NCBI RefSeq assembly: GCF_042683405.1 | Contig: NZ_JBHUJS010000003.1 | Location: forward strand, 620,001-684,000 | Reading direction: 5' to 3' | DNA length: 64,000 nt | From: Telluria sp042683405 | GTDB lineage: Bacteria > Pseudomonadota > Gammaproteobacteria > Burkholderiales > Burkholderiaceae_D | Shown here: in pieces, positions 38,482-47,723 of the stretch | Layout: each line of letters opens with the position of its first letter | How positions within the stretch are numbered: the stretch's first letter is position 1 | Made by a program: the position numbers and the translations under genes | Notes under the pieces: model-generated | What the model saw: the letters and a program-made list of their open reading frames with translations, nothing else | Databases searched by the model: none | What the model was told of the DNA's origin: nothing

Positions 38482-39609
38482 ATGCCTATCAAGATCAGCT
38501 GCCAGTTCGACGCCGGCGCCATCGAGGTGGTCAGCGCGGACAACGCGAACGCCATCGACCTGAACATCCGCAAGGACTCGCACGCGGACATCGTCCAATG
38601 GTTCTACTTCCGCCTGCAGGGCGCGCAGGGCGAGCCGTGCACAATCCGCTTCCTGAATGCCGGCCAGGCCGCCTACCCGAAGGGCTGGGAAGGCTACCAG
38701 GCGATGGCCAGCTACGACCGCCTGAACTGGTTCCGCGTGCCGACCAGCTTCGACGGCCAGGTCATGACCATCAACCACACCCCGGGCATGGACAGCGTGT
38801 ATTACGCCTACTTCGAGCCGTATTCGTGGGAACGCCACCTGGAGCTGCTCGACCGCGCCCAGATGTCCGAGCACGTGCGCCTGTTCGACCTGGGCAGCAC
38901 CGTGGACGGCCGCGACATGAACATGCTGGTGATCGGCGAGGAGCACGCGAACCGCAAGAAGGTCTGGGTCATCGCGCGCCAGCACCCTGGCGAGACGATG
39001 GCCGAATGGTTCGTCGAAGGCATGCTCGACGCGCTGCTCGACCCGGCCAACCCGTTCGGCCGCCAGCTGCTGAAGGAAGCGGTGTTCTACGTGGTGCCGA
39101 ACATGAATCCGGACGGCTCCGTGCGCGGCAACCTGCGCACCAACGCGGCCGGCGCGAACCTGAACCGCGAGTGGAATTCGCCGTCGATGGAGCGCAGCCC
39201 GGAAGTGTACCTGGTGCGCGAGAAGATGAAGGAAACCGGCTGCGACCTGTTCCTGGACGTGCACGGCGACGAAGGCCTGCCGTACGTGTTCACCGCGGGC
39301 AGCGGCGCCCTGCCGGCGTTCACGCCGGAGATGGCCGCGCGCGAGAAGAAGTTCCAGAAGGACTTCATGATCGCCACGCCGGACTTCCAGGACGTGCATG
39401 GCTATCCCGACGCGCCGTACACCGACGAAGTGCTGACCATGGGTTCGCCGCACATCACCCACCTGTTCGGCTGCCTGTCGCTGACCCTGGAACTGCCGTT
39501 CAAGGACAACGCCAACGATCCCGACCCGCAAACCGGCTGGGACGGCGCGCGCAGCGCACGCCTCGGCGGCGCCGTGCTGCAGCCGGTGCTCCAGGCCCTG
39601 CGCGGCTAA
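38482..39609 (+). CDS. M14 family cytosolic carboxypeptidase-like protein
   Basis: 375 residues. An N-terminal beta domain (about 1-120, WFYFRLQG and YPKGWEGYQAM) typical of the cytosolic carboxypeptidase (CCP/AGBL) branch precedes the M14 zinc-peptidase domain. Zinc ligands: His168 and Glu171 (RQHPGETMAEW) and His261 (LDVHGDEG). The substrate-binding NMNPDGSVRGNLRTN and NLNREW are conserved, and the catalytic Glu is probably in LTLELPFK. No signal peptide. The bacterial substrate is unknown. The start is taken at ATG 38482, preceded by GGAA; a longer frame begins at 38314. Confidence 0.9.
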   Translation: MPIKISCQFDAGAIEVVSADNANAIDLNIRKDSHADIVQWFYFRLQGAQGEPCTIRFLNAGQAAYPKGWEGYQAMASYDRLNWFRVPTSFDGQVMTINHTPGMDSVYYAYFEPYSWERHLELLDRAQMSEHVRLFDLGSTVDGRDMNMLVIGEEHANRKKVWVIARQHPGETMAEWFVEGMLDALLDPANPFGRQLLKEAVFYVVPNMNPDGSVRGNLRTNAAGANLNREWNSPSMERSPEVYLVREKMKETGCDLFLDVHGDEGLPYVFTAGSGALPAFTPEMAAREKKFQKDFMIATPDFQDVHGYPDAPYTDEVLTMGSPHITHLFGCLSLTLELPFKDNANDPDPQTGWDGARSARLGGAVLQPVLQALRG

Positions 39610-39617
39610 CACAGGAA

Positions 39618-39656
39618 GGGGACCGCCACTGCGCTCCAGGCGCCAGTACGGTCCCC
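39618..39656. repeat. GGGGAC-type palindrome after the M14 gene
   Basis: GGGGACCG (39618-39625) and CGGTCCCC (39649-39656) flank a 23-base interior that itself has weak pairing (CTCCAGGCGCCAG region). It could fold as a terminator-like stem. No T-run. Confidence 0.5.
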
Positions 39657-39752
39657 GCTTGGCGCAGCACGGCCGGCCCGCCGGCCATTTACTCACCGCC
39701 CCGCTTCCAATCGTGCTTGAGCCGCGCCGTGGAAATGCGAAAATGCCCGTCC

Positions 39753-42212
39753 ATGACCCAACACGCAGACAGACTATCCCTGTTCGAAGGCGAAGGCGAA
39801 GTTCGCAGCCTGCTGCGCAAGCTTGACTGGTCCCGTTCGCCGCTGGGCGATCCGCGCGCCTGGCCGCATGCGCTGGTCACCGTGGTGCGCCTGATGCTCA
39901 ACTCGAAATTCCCCATGTTCGTGGCGTGGGGCCCGCAGCTCGGCTTCCTCTACAACGACCAGTACGTCGCGATCCTGGGCAACAAGCACCCGAACGCGCT
40001 GGGCATGCCGTTCGAGCAGATCTGGTCCGAGATCTGGCATGACGTCGGCCCGGTCGCCGCCGCCGCGCTGGCGGGACGCTCCTCCTACTTCGAGAACATG
40101 CCCCTGCGGATGCTGCGCACGGGACGCATGGAGCTCACCTACTTCACCTTCTCGTACTCGCCGGTGGAAGGCGACCATGGCGAGATCGAGGGCATGTACT
40201 GCACCTGCATCGAGAGCACGCAGGAAGTGCTGGCGCGCCGGCGCCAGGAGTTCCAGCTCAAGCTGTCCGATGCGATGCGGGTGCTGGACTCCCCTGCCGA
40301 GGTGATCGAGCAGGCCAGCCGCATGCTGGGCGAGTGGCTCGGCGTGTCGCGCGTGGGCTTTTCGGAGATGTTCGCCGACGAGAAAACCATGATGCTGCGC
40401 AGCGAATGGAACCGCGACGCGGGCGCCAGCCTCGAAGGCAGCGTACTTACGCTCGACGATTTCGGCCAGGAGATCGCCGACCTGCTGCGCGCGAACGGCG
40501 CCATGATCGTGGACGACGTCACCACCGATCCGCGCACCGCAGCCTATGCCCAGTCCTACGCGAACATCACCGTGCGCGCCGTGCTGGCACTGCCCCTGAT
40601 GCGCGGCGGACGCCTGGTGGCGCTGCTGTACATGCACGACAACACGCCCCGCGCCTGGTCGGACGAGGACATCGAGCTGGCGCGCGACATGGGCGAACGC
40701 ACCTGGGCGGCCGTCGAGCGCGCCCGCGCCCAGCTGGAACTGCGCACGGAACGCGACCGCACCCAGTACATCATCGACAGCATGAACGACGGCTTCGCGA
40801 TGGTGGCTCCCGACTGGACCTTCACCAGCGTCAACAAGGAAGGCGCGCGCATCCTCGGCTGTCCGCAGGAGGAGCTGATCGGCAAGGACATGTGGGCCAC
40901 CTTCCCCGAGACGGTCGGTTCGGGCCGCGAGGAACTCTACCGGCGCGTCCAGTCGACCCGCGTGGCAGCCTCGCTGGAATCCCAGTTCAGGTACCGCGAC
41001 GGCACGCAAACGTGGCTGGAAGTGCGCGCCTACCCGTCCCTGGACGGCGGCATCACGATCTTCTACCGCGACATCAGCGACCGCAAGCAGGCCGAACGCG
41101 AACTGCAGGAATCCAACCGCCGCAAGGACGAATTCCTCGCCATGCTCGCGCACGAGCTGCGCAACCCGCTGGCCCCGATCGGCGCTGCGGCCGAGCTGAT
41201 GGAAATGGTACAGCTGGATGGCCAGCGCCTCAAGCAGACCAGCCAGGTGATCAGCCGCCAGGTGCGCCACATGACCGGGCTGGTGGACGACCTGCTGGAC
41301 GTCTCGCGCGTGACGCGCGGCCTGGTCGAGATCAAGCGCACGCCGCAGGACGTCAAGAGCATCGCGGCCAGCGCGGTCGAACAGGCGCGACCGCTGATGG
41401 AGGCGCGCAGGCACCACCTGGTGGTGGACCTGGCGCCCGAGCGCGCCCACGTGCTGGGCGACGAGAACCGGCTGGTGCAGATCCTCGCCAACCTGCTCAA
41501 CAACGCGGCCAAGTACACGCCGGAAGGCGGCCAGGTGCGCCTGTACACCGAGGTGCACGAGAAGGAAGTGGTGCTGGGCGTGAGCGATAACGGCATCGGC
41601 GTGCCGCGTGCGCTGCAGACCGAGATATTCGACCTGTTCTCGCAGGCCGAGCGCACCTCCGATCGCGCCCAGGGCGGGCTGGGACTGGGCCTGGCGCTGG
41701 TGCGCAGCCTGGTGGAGCTGCACGACGGCCGCGTGTACTGCGTCAGCGAAGGCGAAGGCCGCGGCAGCACCTTCGTGGTGCACCTGCCGCGCATGACCGA
41801 GGTGGCCGCAAGCTCGGGATGGGAAGCCCGCAAGGCCCTGCATCGCGCGCCGTCCAGCCTGCGCATCCTGCTGGTGGACGACAATGAAGACGCGGCTTCG
41901 ATGCTGGCCATGGTGCTGGAAGCGTCGGGCCACAGGGTGACCGTCGAGACCTCGTCGGCGCGGGCCCTGGAGCGCGCGTCCAGCGCGCCGTTCGACGTCG
42001 GCGTGCTCGATATCGGGCTGCCCGAGATGGACGGCTACGAGCTGGCGCGCCGCATCCGCACCCTGCCCGGCAACGGCAGCATGCTGCTGATCGCCGTCAC
42101 CGGCTATGGACACGAGAACGACCGCGAAAAAGCCGCGGCGGCCGGCTTCAACCACCACTTCGTCAAACCGGTGGACTCGCGCAAAATCATGTCGGTGCTG
42201 CCGCTCCGCTGA
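39753..42212 (+). CDS. Cytoplasmic PAS-GAF-PAS hybrid histidine kinase
   Basis: 819 residues, no membrane segment. Order: PAS-like domain (about 20-150, FPMFVAWGPQLGFLYND), GAF (about 165-325), second PAS (about 335-455), HisKA with phospho-accepting His467 (LAHELRNPLAP), HATPase_c (NLLNNAAKYT, DNGIGVP, GGLGLGLAL), then a receiver domain (about 705-819) with Asp753 (VLDIGLPEMDG) and Lys in FVKPVD. The attached receiver suggests a phosphorelay, yet no response regulator or Hpt gene is adjacent. The start at 39753 is chosen for homology; ATG 39735 is also in frame. Confidence 0.92.
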   Translation: MTQHADRLSLFEGEGEVRSLLRKLDWSRSPLGDPRAWPHALVTVVRLMLNSKFPMFVAWGPQLGFLYNDQYVAILGNKHPNALGMPFEQIWSEIWHDVGPVAAAALAGRSSYFENMPLRMLRTGRMELTYFTFSYSPVEGDHGEIEGMYCTCIESTQEVLARRRQEFQLKLSDAMRVLDSPAEVIEQASRMLGEWLGVSRVGFSEMFADEKTMMLRSEWNRDAGASLEGSVLTLDDFGQEIADLLRANGAMIVDDVTTDPRTAAYAQSYANITVRAVLALPLMRGGRLVALLYMHDNTPRAWSDEDIELARDMGERTWAAVERARAQLELRTERDRTQYIIDSMNDGFAMVAPDWTFTSVNKEGARILGCPQEELIGKDMWATFPETVGSGREELYRRVQSTRVAASLESQFRYRDGTQTWLEVRAYPSLDGGITIFYRDISDRKQAERELQESNRRKDEFLAMLAHELRNPLAPIGAAAELMEMVQLDGQRLKQTSQVISRQVRHMTGLVDDLLDVSRVTRGLVEIKRTPQDVKSIAASAVEQARPLMEARRHHLVVDLAPERAHVLGDENRLVQILANLLNNAAKYTPEGGQVRLYTEVHEKEVVLGVSDNGIGVPRALQTEIFDLFSQAERTSDRAQGGLGLGLALVRSLVELHDGRVYCVSEGEGRGSTFVVHLPRMTEVAASSGWEARKALHRAPSSLRILLVDDNEDAASMLAMVLEASGHRVTVETSSARALERASSAPFDVGVLDIGLPEMDGYELARRIRTLPGNGSMLLIAVTGYGHENDREKAAAAGFNHHFVKPVDSRKIMSVLPLR

Positions 42213-42216
42213 GCAG

Positions 42217-42309
42217 GCAGTCCCCGGGTTTGGCGGAATCGGCCATGATGTAGTCGATTCCGCCAACCGGCCGGTTCTGAGCGGCGCCATTGGCGCGGCT
42301 CAGAACTGG
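42217..42309. repeat. Convergent gap with twin TGGCGGAATCG hairpin and strong terminator-like stem
   Basis: After the kinase gene comes CAGTCCCCGGG (42217-42227), then TGGCGGAATCG (42231-42241) / CGATTCCGCCA (42255-42265) with a 13-base loop, the same element as at 26621-26655. Next is a long hairpin CCGGTTCTGAGC (42271-42282) / GCTCAGAACTGG (42298-42309), whose interior GCGCC/GGCGC also pairs. It probably terminates both convergent genes. Confidence 0.75.
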
Positions 42310-42745
42310 TCAGTGGCAGCCGCCCCCGTGGGTCCCGAGACGGGCCGGCACCGCATCGGCATTCCCCAATTCCTCGAGCACCTGGCAGGCGCCGCCGGCC
42401 GGCGCACTGCCGCAGCGCGCGCGCAGCTGCGCCAGCTGCGTGCAGCGACTGCAGCTCGGCGATACGCGTGGCCACGTGGCCGATGTGCCGGTCCAGCAGG
42501 TCGTCGACCGCCGCGCAGCTCTGGCCAGGCGCGTCGCGCAAGGCCAGCAGGCTGCGCACCTCGTCCAGCGTCATGTCCAGCGAGCGGCAATGGCGGATGA
42601 ACAGCAGGCGCTCTTCATGCGCCTGCCCGTACAGCCGGTAATTGCCGTCGGAGCGCGCCGGCTGCGGCAGCAGTCCCTGGCGCTCGTAGTAGCGGATGGT
42701 TTCCACGGGCGAGCCGGTGCGCTGCGCCAGCTCGCCGATCTTCAT
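42310..42745 (-). pseudogene. cadR: CadR/PbrR-like MerR regulator with a frameshift
   Basis: Starts MKIGELAQRTG at 42745 (or 42757). The MerR helix-turn-helix, dimer helix and metal-site Cys in GQSCAAVDDLLDRHIGHV are intact to about residue 105 (RIAELQSL). At about 42438-42444 the frame shifts. The next frame continues the family C-terminus, TQLAQLRARCGS, GACQVLEELG and a GGGCH tail, ending at TGA 42310. The span is 436 bp, not a multiple of three. The original frame instead runs on to 42104 as unrelated sequence. The unshifted product loses two of the three Cys ligands used by CadR/PbrR for Cd or Pb. A real mutation or a sequencing error are both possible. Confidence 0.75.
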
Positions 42746-42767
42746 CAAGCCCGGCATGGGTATCGCG

Positions 42768-43856
42768 TCAGCGCTTGCGCGTCGAGGCGATCATGAAGTT
42801 CGAGACCGACGCTTCGGCCACCGATGCCCAGGTATTCTGCTCCTGGCGGAAGCGCTTCCACGGCTCGTAGATCTTGCGGAAGCGCGGATTCTTCGCTGCC
42901 TCCTCCTCGTAGATCGCGTGCGCGGCCTTGAAGCCGGCGTCCATGATCTCCCTGGAGAAGTAGCGCACCTTGGCGCCGTTCTTCATCAGCCGCGCCAGCG
43001 CGCCCGGGTTCAGGAAGTCGTAGTCGGCCTGCATGCCGACGTGCGCCTCGTAGCTGGCCGCCTCGATCGCCGCCTGGTACTGCTTGGGCAGCTTCTCCCA
43101 GGCCTTGATGCCGATGTAGAACGACAGCTGCGGCCCGGTCTCCCACCAGCCGGGCGAATAGTAGAACGGCGCGACCTTGTACAGGCCGATCTTCTCGTCG
43201 TCGTACGGGCCGACCCATTCCGCCGCATCGATCGTGCCTTTCTCCAGCGCCGGGTAGATGTCCGAGCCGCCCAGCTGCTGCGGCACCGCGCCCATGCGCT
43301 CCATGACACGGCCGGCAATGCCCGCGATGCGCATCTTCAGGCCCTTCAGGTCCTGCACGCTCTTGATCTCCTTGCGGTACCACCCGCCCATCTGGGTGCC
43401 GGTGTTCCCTCCCATGTAATTCAGCACACCGTATTCGCGGAAGAACGCGCGCGTGGCCTCGCGCCCGCCGCCGCGCTCGAACCATGCCGTCTGCTGGCGC
43501 GAGGTCAGGCCGAACGGCACCGCGCAATCGAAGGCGAAGGTCGGGTCCTTGCCCACGTAGTAGTAGGAGGCCGTGTGTCCCATCTCCACCGTGCCGTTTT
43601 GCACCGCGTCGAGCACCTGCAGCGCCGGCACGATCTCGCCGGCGGCGAACACGCGGATGTTGAACTTGCCGTTGGTGAGCGCGGACACGCGCCTTGCGAA
43701 GCGTTCGGCCGCGCCGTAGATGGTGTCGAGGTTCTTGGGGAAGCTGCTGGCCAGGCGCCACTGGATGGTGGGGAGGGCCTGCGCCACGGCGGGCGCGGCG
43801 ATCACGCCGGCGGCGGTGCCGGCAGCGGCTTTGGTCAGGAAGGAACGGCGTTCCAT
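42768..43856 (-). CDS. TRAP transporter substrate-binding protein (DctP type)
   Basis: 362 residues with a twin-arginine-like leader (MERRSFLTKAAAGTAAG, cleavage after AVAQA). DctP-family features: IQWRLASSFPKNLDTIYG at the mature N-terminus, QDLKGLKMRIAG with the conserved Arg that binds a substrate carboxylate, and ALEKGTIDAAEWVGPYDD. The GTIDAAEW and LGIK-type segments resemble the TakP-like branch for keto acids. No permease genes adjoin, so it may serve the DctQM pair at 23193-25379. It lies 22 bp upstream of the MerR gene. Confidence 0.9.
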   Translation of the reverse strand: MERRSFLTKAAAGTAAGVIAAPAVAQALPTIQWRLASSFPKNLDTIYGAAERFARRVSALTNGKFNIRVFAAGEIVPALQVLDAVQNGTVEMGHTASYYYVGKDPTFAFDCAVPFGLTSRQQTAWFERGGGREATRAFFREYGVLNYMGGNTGTQMGGWYRKEIKSVQDLKGLKMRIAGIAGRVMERMGAVPQQLGGSDIYPALEKGTIDAAEWVGPYDDEKIGLYKVAPFYYSPGWWETGPQLSFYIGIKAWEKLPKQYQAAIEAASYEAHVGMQADYDFLNPGALARLMKNGAKVRYFSREIMDAGFKAAHAIYEEEAAKNPRFRKIYEPWKRFRQEQNTWASVAEASVSNFMIASTRKR

Positions 43857-43921
43857 GGGCTGGGGTCTCCTATTGTGGAATTATCCAGCCAGTGTATTGC
43901 CGAGTTTCTGCTAACGCAACA

Positions 43922-43952
43922 AGGGGACGGCCCCGCCGGGGGACGGTCCCCT
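43922..43952. repeat. GGGGAC-type palindrome after pmbA
   Basis: AGGGGAC (43922-43928) and GTCCCCT (43946-43952) enclose a GGCCCCGCCGGGGG interior that also pairs. It sits at the 3' end of the minus-strand pmbA gene. No T-run. Confidence 0.5.
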
Positions 43953-43956
43953 CACA

Positions 43957-45309
43957 TCACGAACCGGCGACAACCATGCTCTCGATCAGGATCGAGCCGG
44001 TCTCCTTGTTGCCGCGGATGAGCGTATCCGCCCCCACCGCCACGATCTGTTCGAACATGGTCTTCATGTTGCCCGCGATGGTGATCTCTTCGACCGGATA
44101 CTGGATCACGCCGTTCTCCACCCAGTAGCCCGACGCGCCGCGCGAATAGTCGCCGGTGACGTAGTTGGTGCCCTGCCCCATCAGCTCCGTGACCAGCAGG
44201 CCGGTGCCCATCTTGCGCAGCATGCCTTCGAAATCGTCGCCTTTCCTGGTCAGCGAGGACTTGAGCGTGAGGTTGTGCGAGCCGCCCGCGTTGCCGGTGG
44301 TCTGCATGCCCAGCTTGCGCGCCGAATACGAGGACAGGAAGTAGCCCTGCAGGACGCCGTCGCGCACCACGTCGCGCTTGACCGTGCGCACGCCCTCTTC
44401 GTCGAAGGGCGCCGAGCCGACGCCGCCGATCACGTGCGGGTCTTCCAGCACCTGGATGTGCGACGGGAAGACCTGCTTGCCCAGCGAATCGAGCAGGAAG
44501 CTCGACTTGCGGTACAGCGCACCGCCCGACGTCGCCTGCACCAGCGCGCCCAGCAGGCCGGCCGCCAGCGGCGCCTCGAACAGGACCGGGCAGGTGCGGG
44601 TATCGAGCTTGCGCGCATTCAGACGCGCGAGGGCGCGCTGGGCCGCGTACTTGCCCACTTCCTCCGGCGCCGACATGCGGCTGGCGTCGCGCACCGAGGT
44701 GTACCAGTCGTCGCGCTGCATGCGCGCGCCCTTGCCGGCGATCGGCGCCACCGACAGCGTGTGGCGCGAGAACGGATAGCCGCCCACGAAGCCGCGCGTG
44801 TTGGCCGCCACGAAGTGCGACTGCTGCACGTGCACGTTCGCGCCTTCGCTGTTGGTGATCATCTTGTCGTGCGCGAACGCGGCGTCCTCGGCGCGCTTGG
44901 CGAAGGCCACCGCTTCCTCGGTGCTGATGGTCCACGGATAGAACAGCTTGAGGTCGCGCGGGTTCTTCTCCAGCATGTCCTCGTCCGCCAGGCCGGCGCA
45001 GTCGTCTTCCGCGGTAAAGCGGGCGATGTTGTAGGCCGCGTCCACGGTGGCGCGCAGCGAATCGCCGGAAAAATCGGAGGTGCTGGCATTGCCGCGCTTC
45101 TGCCCGATGTACACGGTCACGCCCAGGCCCTTGTCGCGGTTCTGCTCGATCGTCTCGATCTTGCCGCGCCGGACCGACACCGACAGTCCGCTGCCTTCGC
45201 TGATTTCGACCGCCGCGTCGCTGGCGCCGGCCTTGCGGGCGTAGCCCAGCACATCCTGCGTCAGCTGCTTGAGCTCATCTTGGGTAAGGCTGAAAACGGA
45301 ATCGTTCAT
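43957..45309 (-). CDS. pmbA: Metalloprotease-complex subunit PmbA/TldE
   Basis: 450 residues (E. coli PmbA 450). Partner of TldD in the heterodimer that trims modified peptides such as microcin B17 and degrades CcdA. PmbA itself has no HExxxH zinc motif, and none is seen here. Family stretches include RRGKIETIEQNRDKGLGVTV, GNAGGSHNLTLKSS and TGDYSRGASGYWVENG. Placed divergently from darP, which is a frequent arrangement in proteobacteria. Confidence 0.95.
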   Translation of the reverse strand: MNDSVFSLTQDELKQLTQDVLGYARKAGASDAAVEISEGSGLSVSVRRGKIETIEQNRDKGLGVTVYIGQKRGNASTSDFSGDSLRATVDAAYNIARFTAEDDCAGLADEDMLEKNPRDLKLFYPWTISTEEAVAFAKRAEDAAFAHDKMITNSEGANVHVQQSHFVAANTRGFVGGYPFSRHTLSVAPIAGKGARMQRDDWYTSVRDASRMSAPEEVGKYAAQRALARLNARKLDTRTCPVLFEAPLAAGLLGALVQATSGGALYRKSSFLLDSLGKQVFPSHIQVLEDPHVIGGVGSAPFDEEGVRTVKRDVVRDGVLQGYFLSSYSARKLGMQTTGNAGGSHNLTLKSSLTRKGDDFEGMLRKMGTGLLVTELMGQGTNYVTGDYSRGASGYWVENGVIQYPVEEITIAGNMKTMFEQIVAVGADTLIRGNKETGSILIESMVVAGS

Positions 45310-45402
45310 GTCGTGTTTTATCGGGCTTTCGATTCAAAACAGTTATCATAGCAGCGTTGATACATTTTACCGGTTGCCATTCTTCAATCGGACTCCAATA
45401 CC

Positions 45403-45999
45403 ATGCCTAATCCAAACCGCGGCTCCGTCGGCTTCAAATCGTCCGAGTTCGAACAAGAGTACGAGCGCCCCTCCAAATCGGAGCTGAAGCGCCAGATGAG
45501 CGAACTGCAGAAGCTCGGGCAGGACCTCGTCGACCAGCCGCGTGATCGCGTCAAGCGCGTACCGATGCCGGAAGACGTGCGCGACGCCATCCTCGAGTGC
45601 CAGAAGATCACCGACCACGAGGGACGCCGCCGCCAGTTGCAGTTCGTCGGCAAGAAGATGCGCACGCTCGACGAAGACGAAGTCGCCGTCATCCAGCGCA
45701 CCATCGAAGGCTGGCGCGGCGCGTCCAAGGCCGATACCGCGGCCCTGCATGCGATCGAGCGCAAGCGCGAGAAGCTGCTGGCCGACGACAAGGCCCTCAC
45801 CACGCTAATGGAAGAGCATCCGGAACTCGACGTGCAGCACCTGCGCACCCTGATCCGCAACGCCCGCAAGGAGCAGGCCGAGAACAAGCCGCCGAAGGCC
45901 TACCGCGAACTGTTCCAGGTCCTCAAGCAACTGGCCAAGCCTGCCGCTGCGGCCGAGGATGAGGACGGGGACGAGCAGGACGAGCAGGACGATGAATAA
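45403..45999 (+). CDS. darP: Ribosome biogenesis protein DarP (YjgA, DUF615)
   Basis: 198 residues, helical and highly charged, binding late 50S precursors in E. coli. Family motifs: SKSELKRQMSELQKLGQDLV, RVPMPEDVRDAI, GRRRQLQFVGKKMR and HPELDVQHLRTLIRNARKEQ. The tail is an acidic run (Glu/Asp/Gln). Divergent from pmbA, with the gap 45310-45402 serving both, and its stop overlaps the mogA start by 8 bp. Confidence 0.94.
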   Translation: MPNPNRGSVGFKSSEFEQEYERPSKSELKRQMSELQKLGQDLVDQPRDRVKRVPMPEDVRDAILECQKITDHEGRRRQLQFVGKKMRTLDEDEVAVIQRTIEGWRGASKADTAALHAIERKREKLLADDKALTTLMEEHPELDVQHLRTLIRNARKEQAENKPPKAYRELFQVLKQLAKPAAAAEDEDGDEQDEQDDE

Positions 46000-46591
46000 G
46001 CAGCTGGTCGTCGGGCTGGTCTCGATCTCGGACCGCGCCAGCGAAGGCGTGTACGAGGACAAGGGCATTCCGGCGCTGCAGGAGTGGCTCGCGTCCGCAC
46101 TGACCACGCCCTACACCACCGAGCCGCGCCTGATTCCAGACGACCGCGCGAACATCGAAGCCACGCTGATCGACCTGGTCGACAACGTGGGCTGCGACCT
46201 GGTGCTGACCACCGGAGGCACCGGCCCTGCGCGGCGCGACGTCACCCCCGAAGCCACGCTGGCCGTGGCCACGCGCGAGATGCCAGGCTTCGGCGAGCAG
46301 ATGCGCCAGGTCAGCCTGCGCTTCGTGCCGACCGCGATCCTGTCGCGCCAGGTGGCGGTGATCCGCGAGACGCCGTCGCACGCCGCCCTCATCATCAACC
46401 TGCCCGGCCAGCCGAAGGCGATCCGCGAGACCCTCGAGGGCCTGCGCGGCGAGGATGGCAGCGTGCTGGTGCCTGGCGTGTTTGCCGCCGTGCCCTACTG
46501 CCTTGACCTGATCGGCGGCCCGTACATGGAAACCGACCCGGCGGTATGCAAGGCGTTCCGGCCCAAGTCGGCCCAGCGTCCCGCCAACTAA
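45992..46591 (+). CDS. mogA: Molybdopterin adenylyltransferase
   Basis: 199 residues. It activates molybdopterin by adenylation, ahead of molybdate insertion. MoaB/MogA fold with LVSISDRASEGVYEDKG at the start, the TTGGTGPARRDVTPEA loop, and LPGQPKAIRE. The start is ATG at 45992, inside the last codons of darP (ATGAATAA). An upstream in-frame Met at 45959 would overlap darP by 41 bp. Confidence 0.94.
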   Translation: MNKQLVVGLVSISDRASEGVYEDKGIPALQEWLASALTTPYTTEPRLIPDDRANIEATLIDLVDNVGCDLVLTTGGTGPARRDVTPEATLAVATREMPGFGEQMRQVSLRFVPTAILSRQVAVIRETPSHAALIINLPGQPKAIRETLEGLRGEDGSVLVPGVFAAVPYCLDLIGGPYMETDPAVCKAFRPKSAQRPAN

Positions 46592-46610
46592 GCCCTCCCG
46601 AAAGAACCGC

Positions 46611-47279
46611 ATGTCCCAACTGCTTGAACACATCGTCGTCGACACCGCGCCGCACCCGGCCGTCTCGGTCATCTGGCTGCACGGCCTGGGCGCCGACGGC
46701 AACGACTTCGTGCCGATCGTGCGCGAACTGGACCTGGCCGGCCTGCCCGGCATCCGCTTCATCTTCCCGCACGCGCCGGCCATGCCGGTGACGATCAATG
46801 GCGGCTACGTGATGCGCGCCTGGTACGACATCCTCGGCGCCGACCTGGTGCGGCGCGAGGACGAAGGCGGCCTGCGTACTTCGCAACGCATGGTGGAAGC
46901 GTTCATCGAGCGCGAAAAGGCGCGCGGCATTCCGGCCGGGCGCATCATCCTGGCCGGCTTCTCGCAGGGTTGCGCGATGACGCTGCAGGCGGGCATGCGC
47001 CATCCGGAAAAGCTGGGCGGCATGCTGTGCCTGTCCGGCTACGTGCCGCTGGCCGACAAGGCGCTGGCCGAACGTTCGCCGCAAAGCCTGGCCACGCCGG
47101 TCTTCATGTGCCACGGCACCCATGACGGCGTGATCCCGGTCGCACGCGCAACCTCATCGCGCGACCTGCTGCGCGAACTGGGCTACGAGGTCGAATGGCA
47201 CGAGTACCCGATGCAGCACTCGGTCTGCGCGGAGGAAGTGCGCGACATCGGCAACTGGTTCAGGAAAGTCCTCGCGTGA
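46611..47279 (+). CDS. Alpha/beta hydrolase, carboxylesterase/phospholipase family
   Basis: 222 residues, cytoplasmic esterase of the acyl-protein-thioesterase-like group. Oxyanion loop LHGLGADGNDF, nucleophile Ser118 in GFSQG, Asp172 (HGTHDGVIP) and His203 (PMQHSV) make a complete catalytic triad. It probably acts on short acyl esters; the physiological substrate is unknown. It follows mogA by 19 bp and overlaps the next gene by 4 bp (GTGA). Confidence 0.92.
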   Translation: MSQLLEHIVVDTAPHPAVSVIWLHGLGADGNDFVPIVRELDLAGLPGIRFIFPHAPAMPVTINGGYVMRAWYDILGADLVRREDEGGLRTSQRMVEAFIEREKARGIPAGRIILAGFSQGCAMTLQAGMRHPEKLGGMLCLSGYVPLADKALAERSPQSLATPVFMCHGTHDGVIPVARATSSRDLLRELGYEVEWHEYPMQHSVCAEEVRDIGNWFRKVLA

Positions 47280-47662
47280 GCCGCGCGAACCTGGATTTCG
47301 CGGCCGCCCGCGCCATCCTGGCCGCGCTGGCGTTTGGCGCCGTATCCGGCCTGGCCTGCGCGCAGGCGCCCGAATCCGCCGAGCCGGCAAAACGCCCGCC
47401 TCCCGCGTTCGATCCCCGCAGCTGCTCAAAGCCCGAGTGGCCGGCCGGCGCCGCCGAGGCCGGCAAGACCGGCACCGTGACCGTGGTGTTCCTGATCGGG
47501 ACCGATGGCAAAGTCAGGAAGTCGCGCATCATCAAGTCCAGCGGACACGCGGACCTGGACGATGCGGCGCTGGCGAGCCTGGCCAAATGCACGTTCCGGC
47601 CGGGTACGCGCGACGGCGAGCCGGCCGAGGCATGGCTCCCGGTGCAATACGTCTGGAGGTAG
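47276..47662 (+). CDS. TonB C-terminal-domain periplasmic protein
   Basis: 128 residues from GTG at 47276, overlapping the esterase stop. A signal peptide covers about 1-28 (ILAALAFGAVSGLACAQA), followed by a short Pro-rich segment, then a TonB_C-like domain: GKTGTVTVVFLIGTDGKVRKSRIIKSSG, LDDAALASLAKCTFRPG, and a final VQYVWR. Two Cys (CSKPEWP and KCTF) probably pair. It lacks the N-terminal membrane anchor of TonB, so a role in energy transfer is doubtful. Such stand-alone domains are common in betaproteobacteria. Confidence 0.8.
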   Translation: MSRANLDFAAARAILAALAFGAVSGLACAQAPESAEPAKRPPPAFDPRSCSKPEWPAGAAEAGKTGTVTVVFLIGTDGKVRKSRIIKSSGHADLDDAALASLAKCTFRPGTRDGEPAEAWLPVQYVWR

Positions 47663-47723
47663 GAAGCCGGAGACGCGCCACGGCCAGCGAGGGCGCCCGA
47701 ATCGTCGAAGCGGAGGTGCAAAC

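Noticed and set aside
38598..42212. A 1204-residue version of the hybrid kinase
   Set aside because: The upstream portion is an out-of-frame reading of the M14 carboxypeptidase; the PAS domain begins right after ATG 39753.
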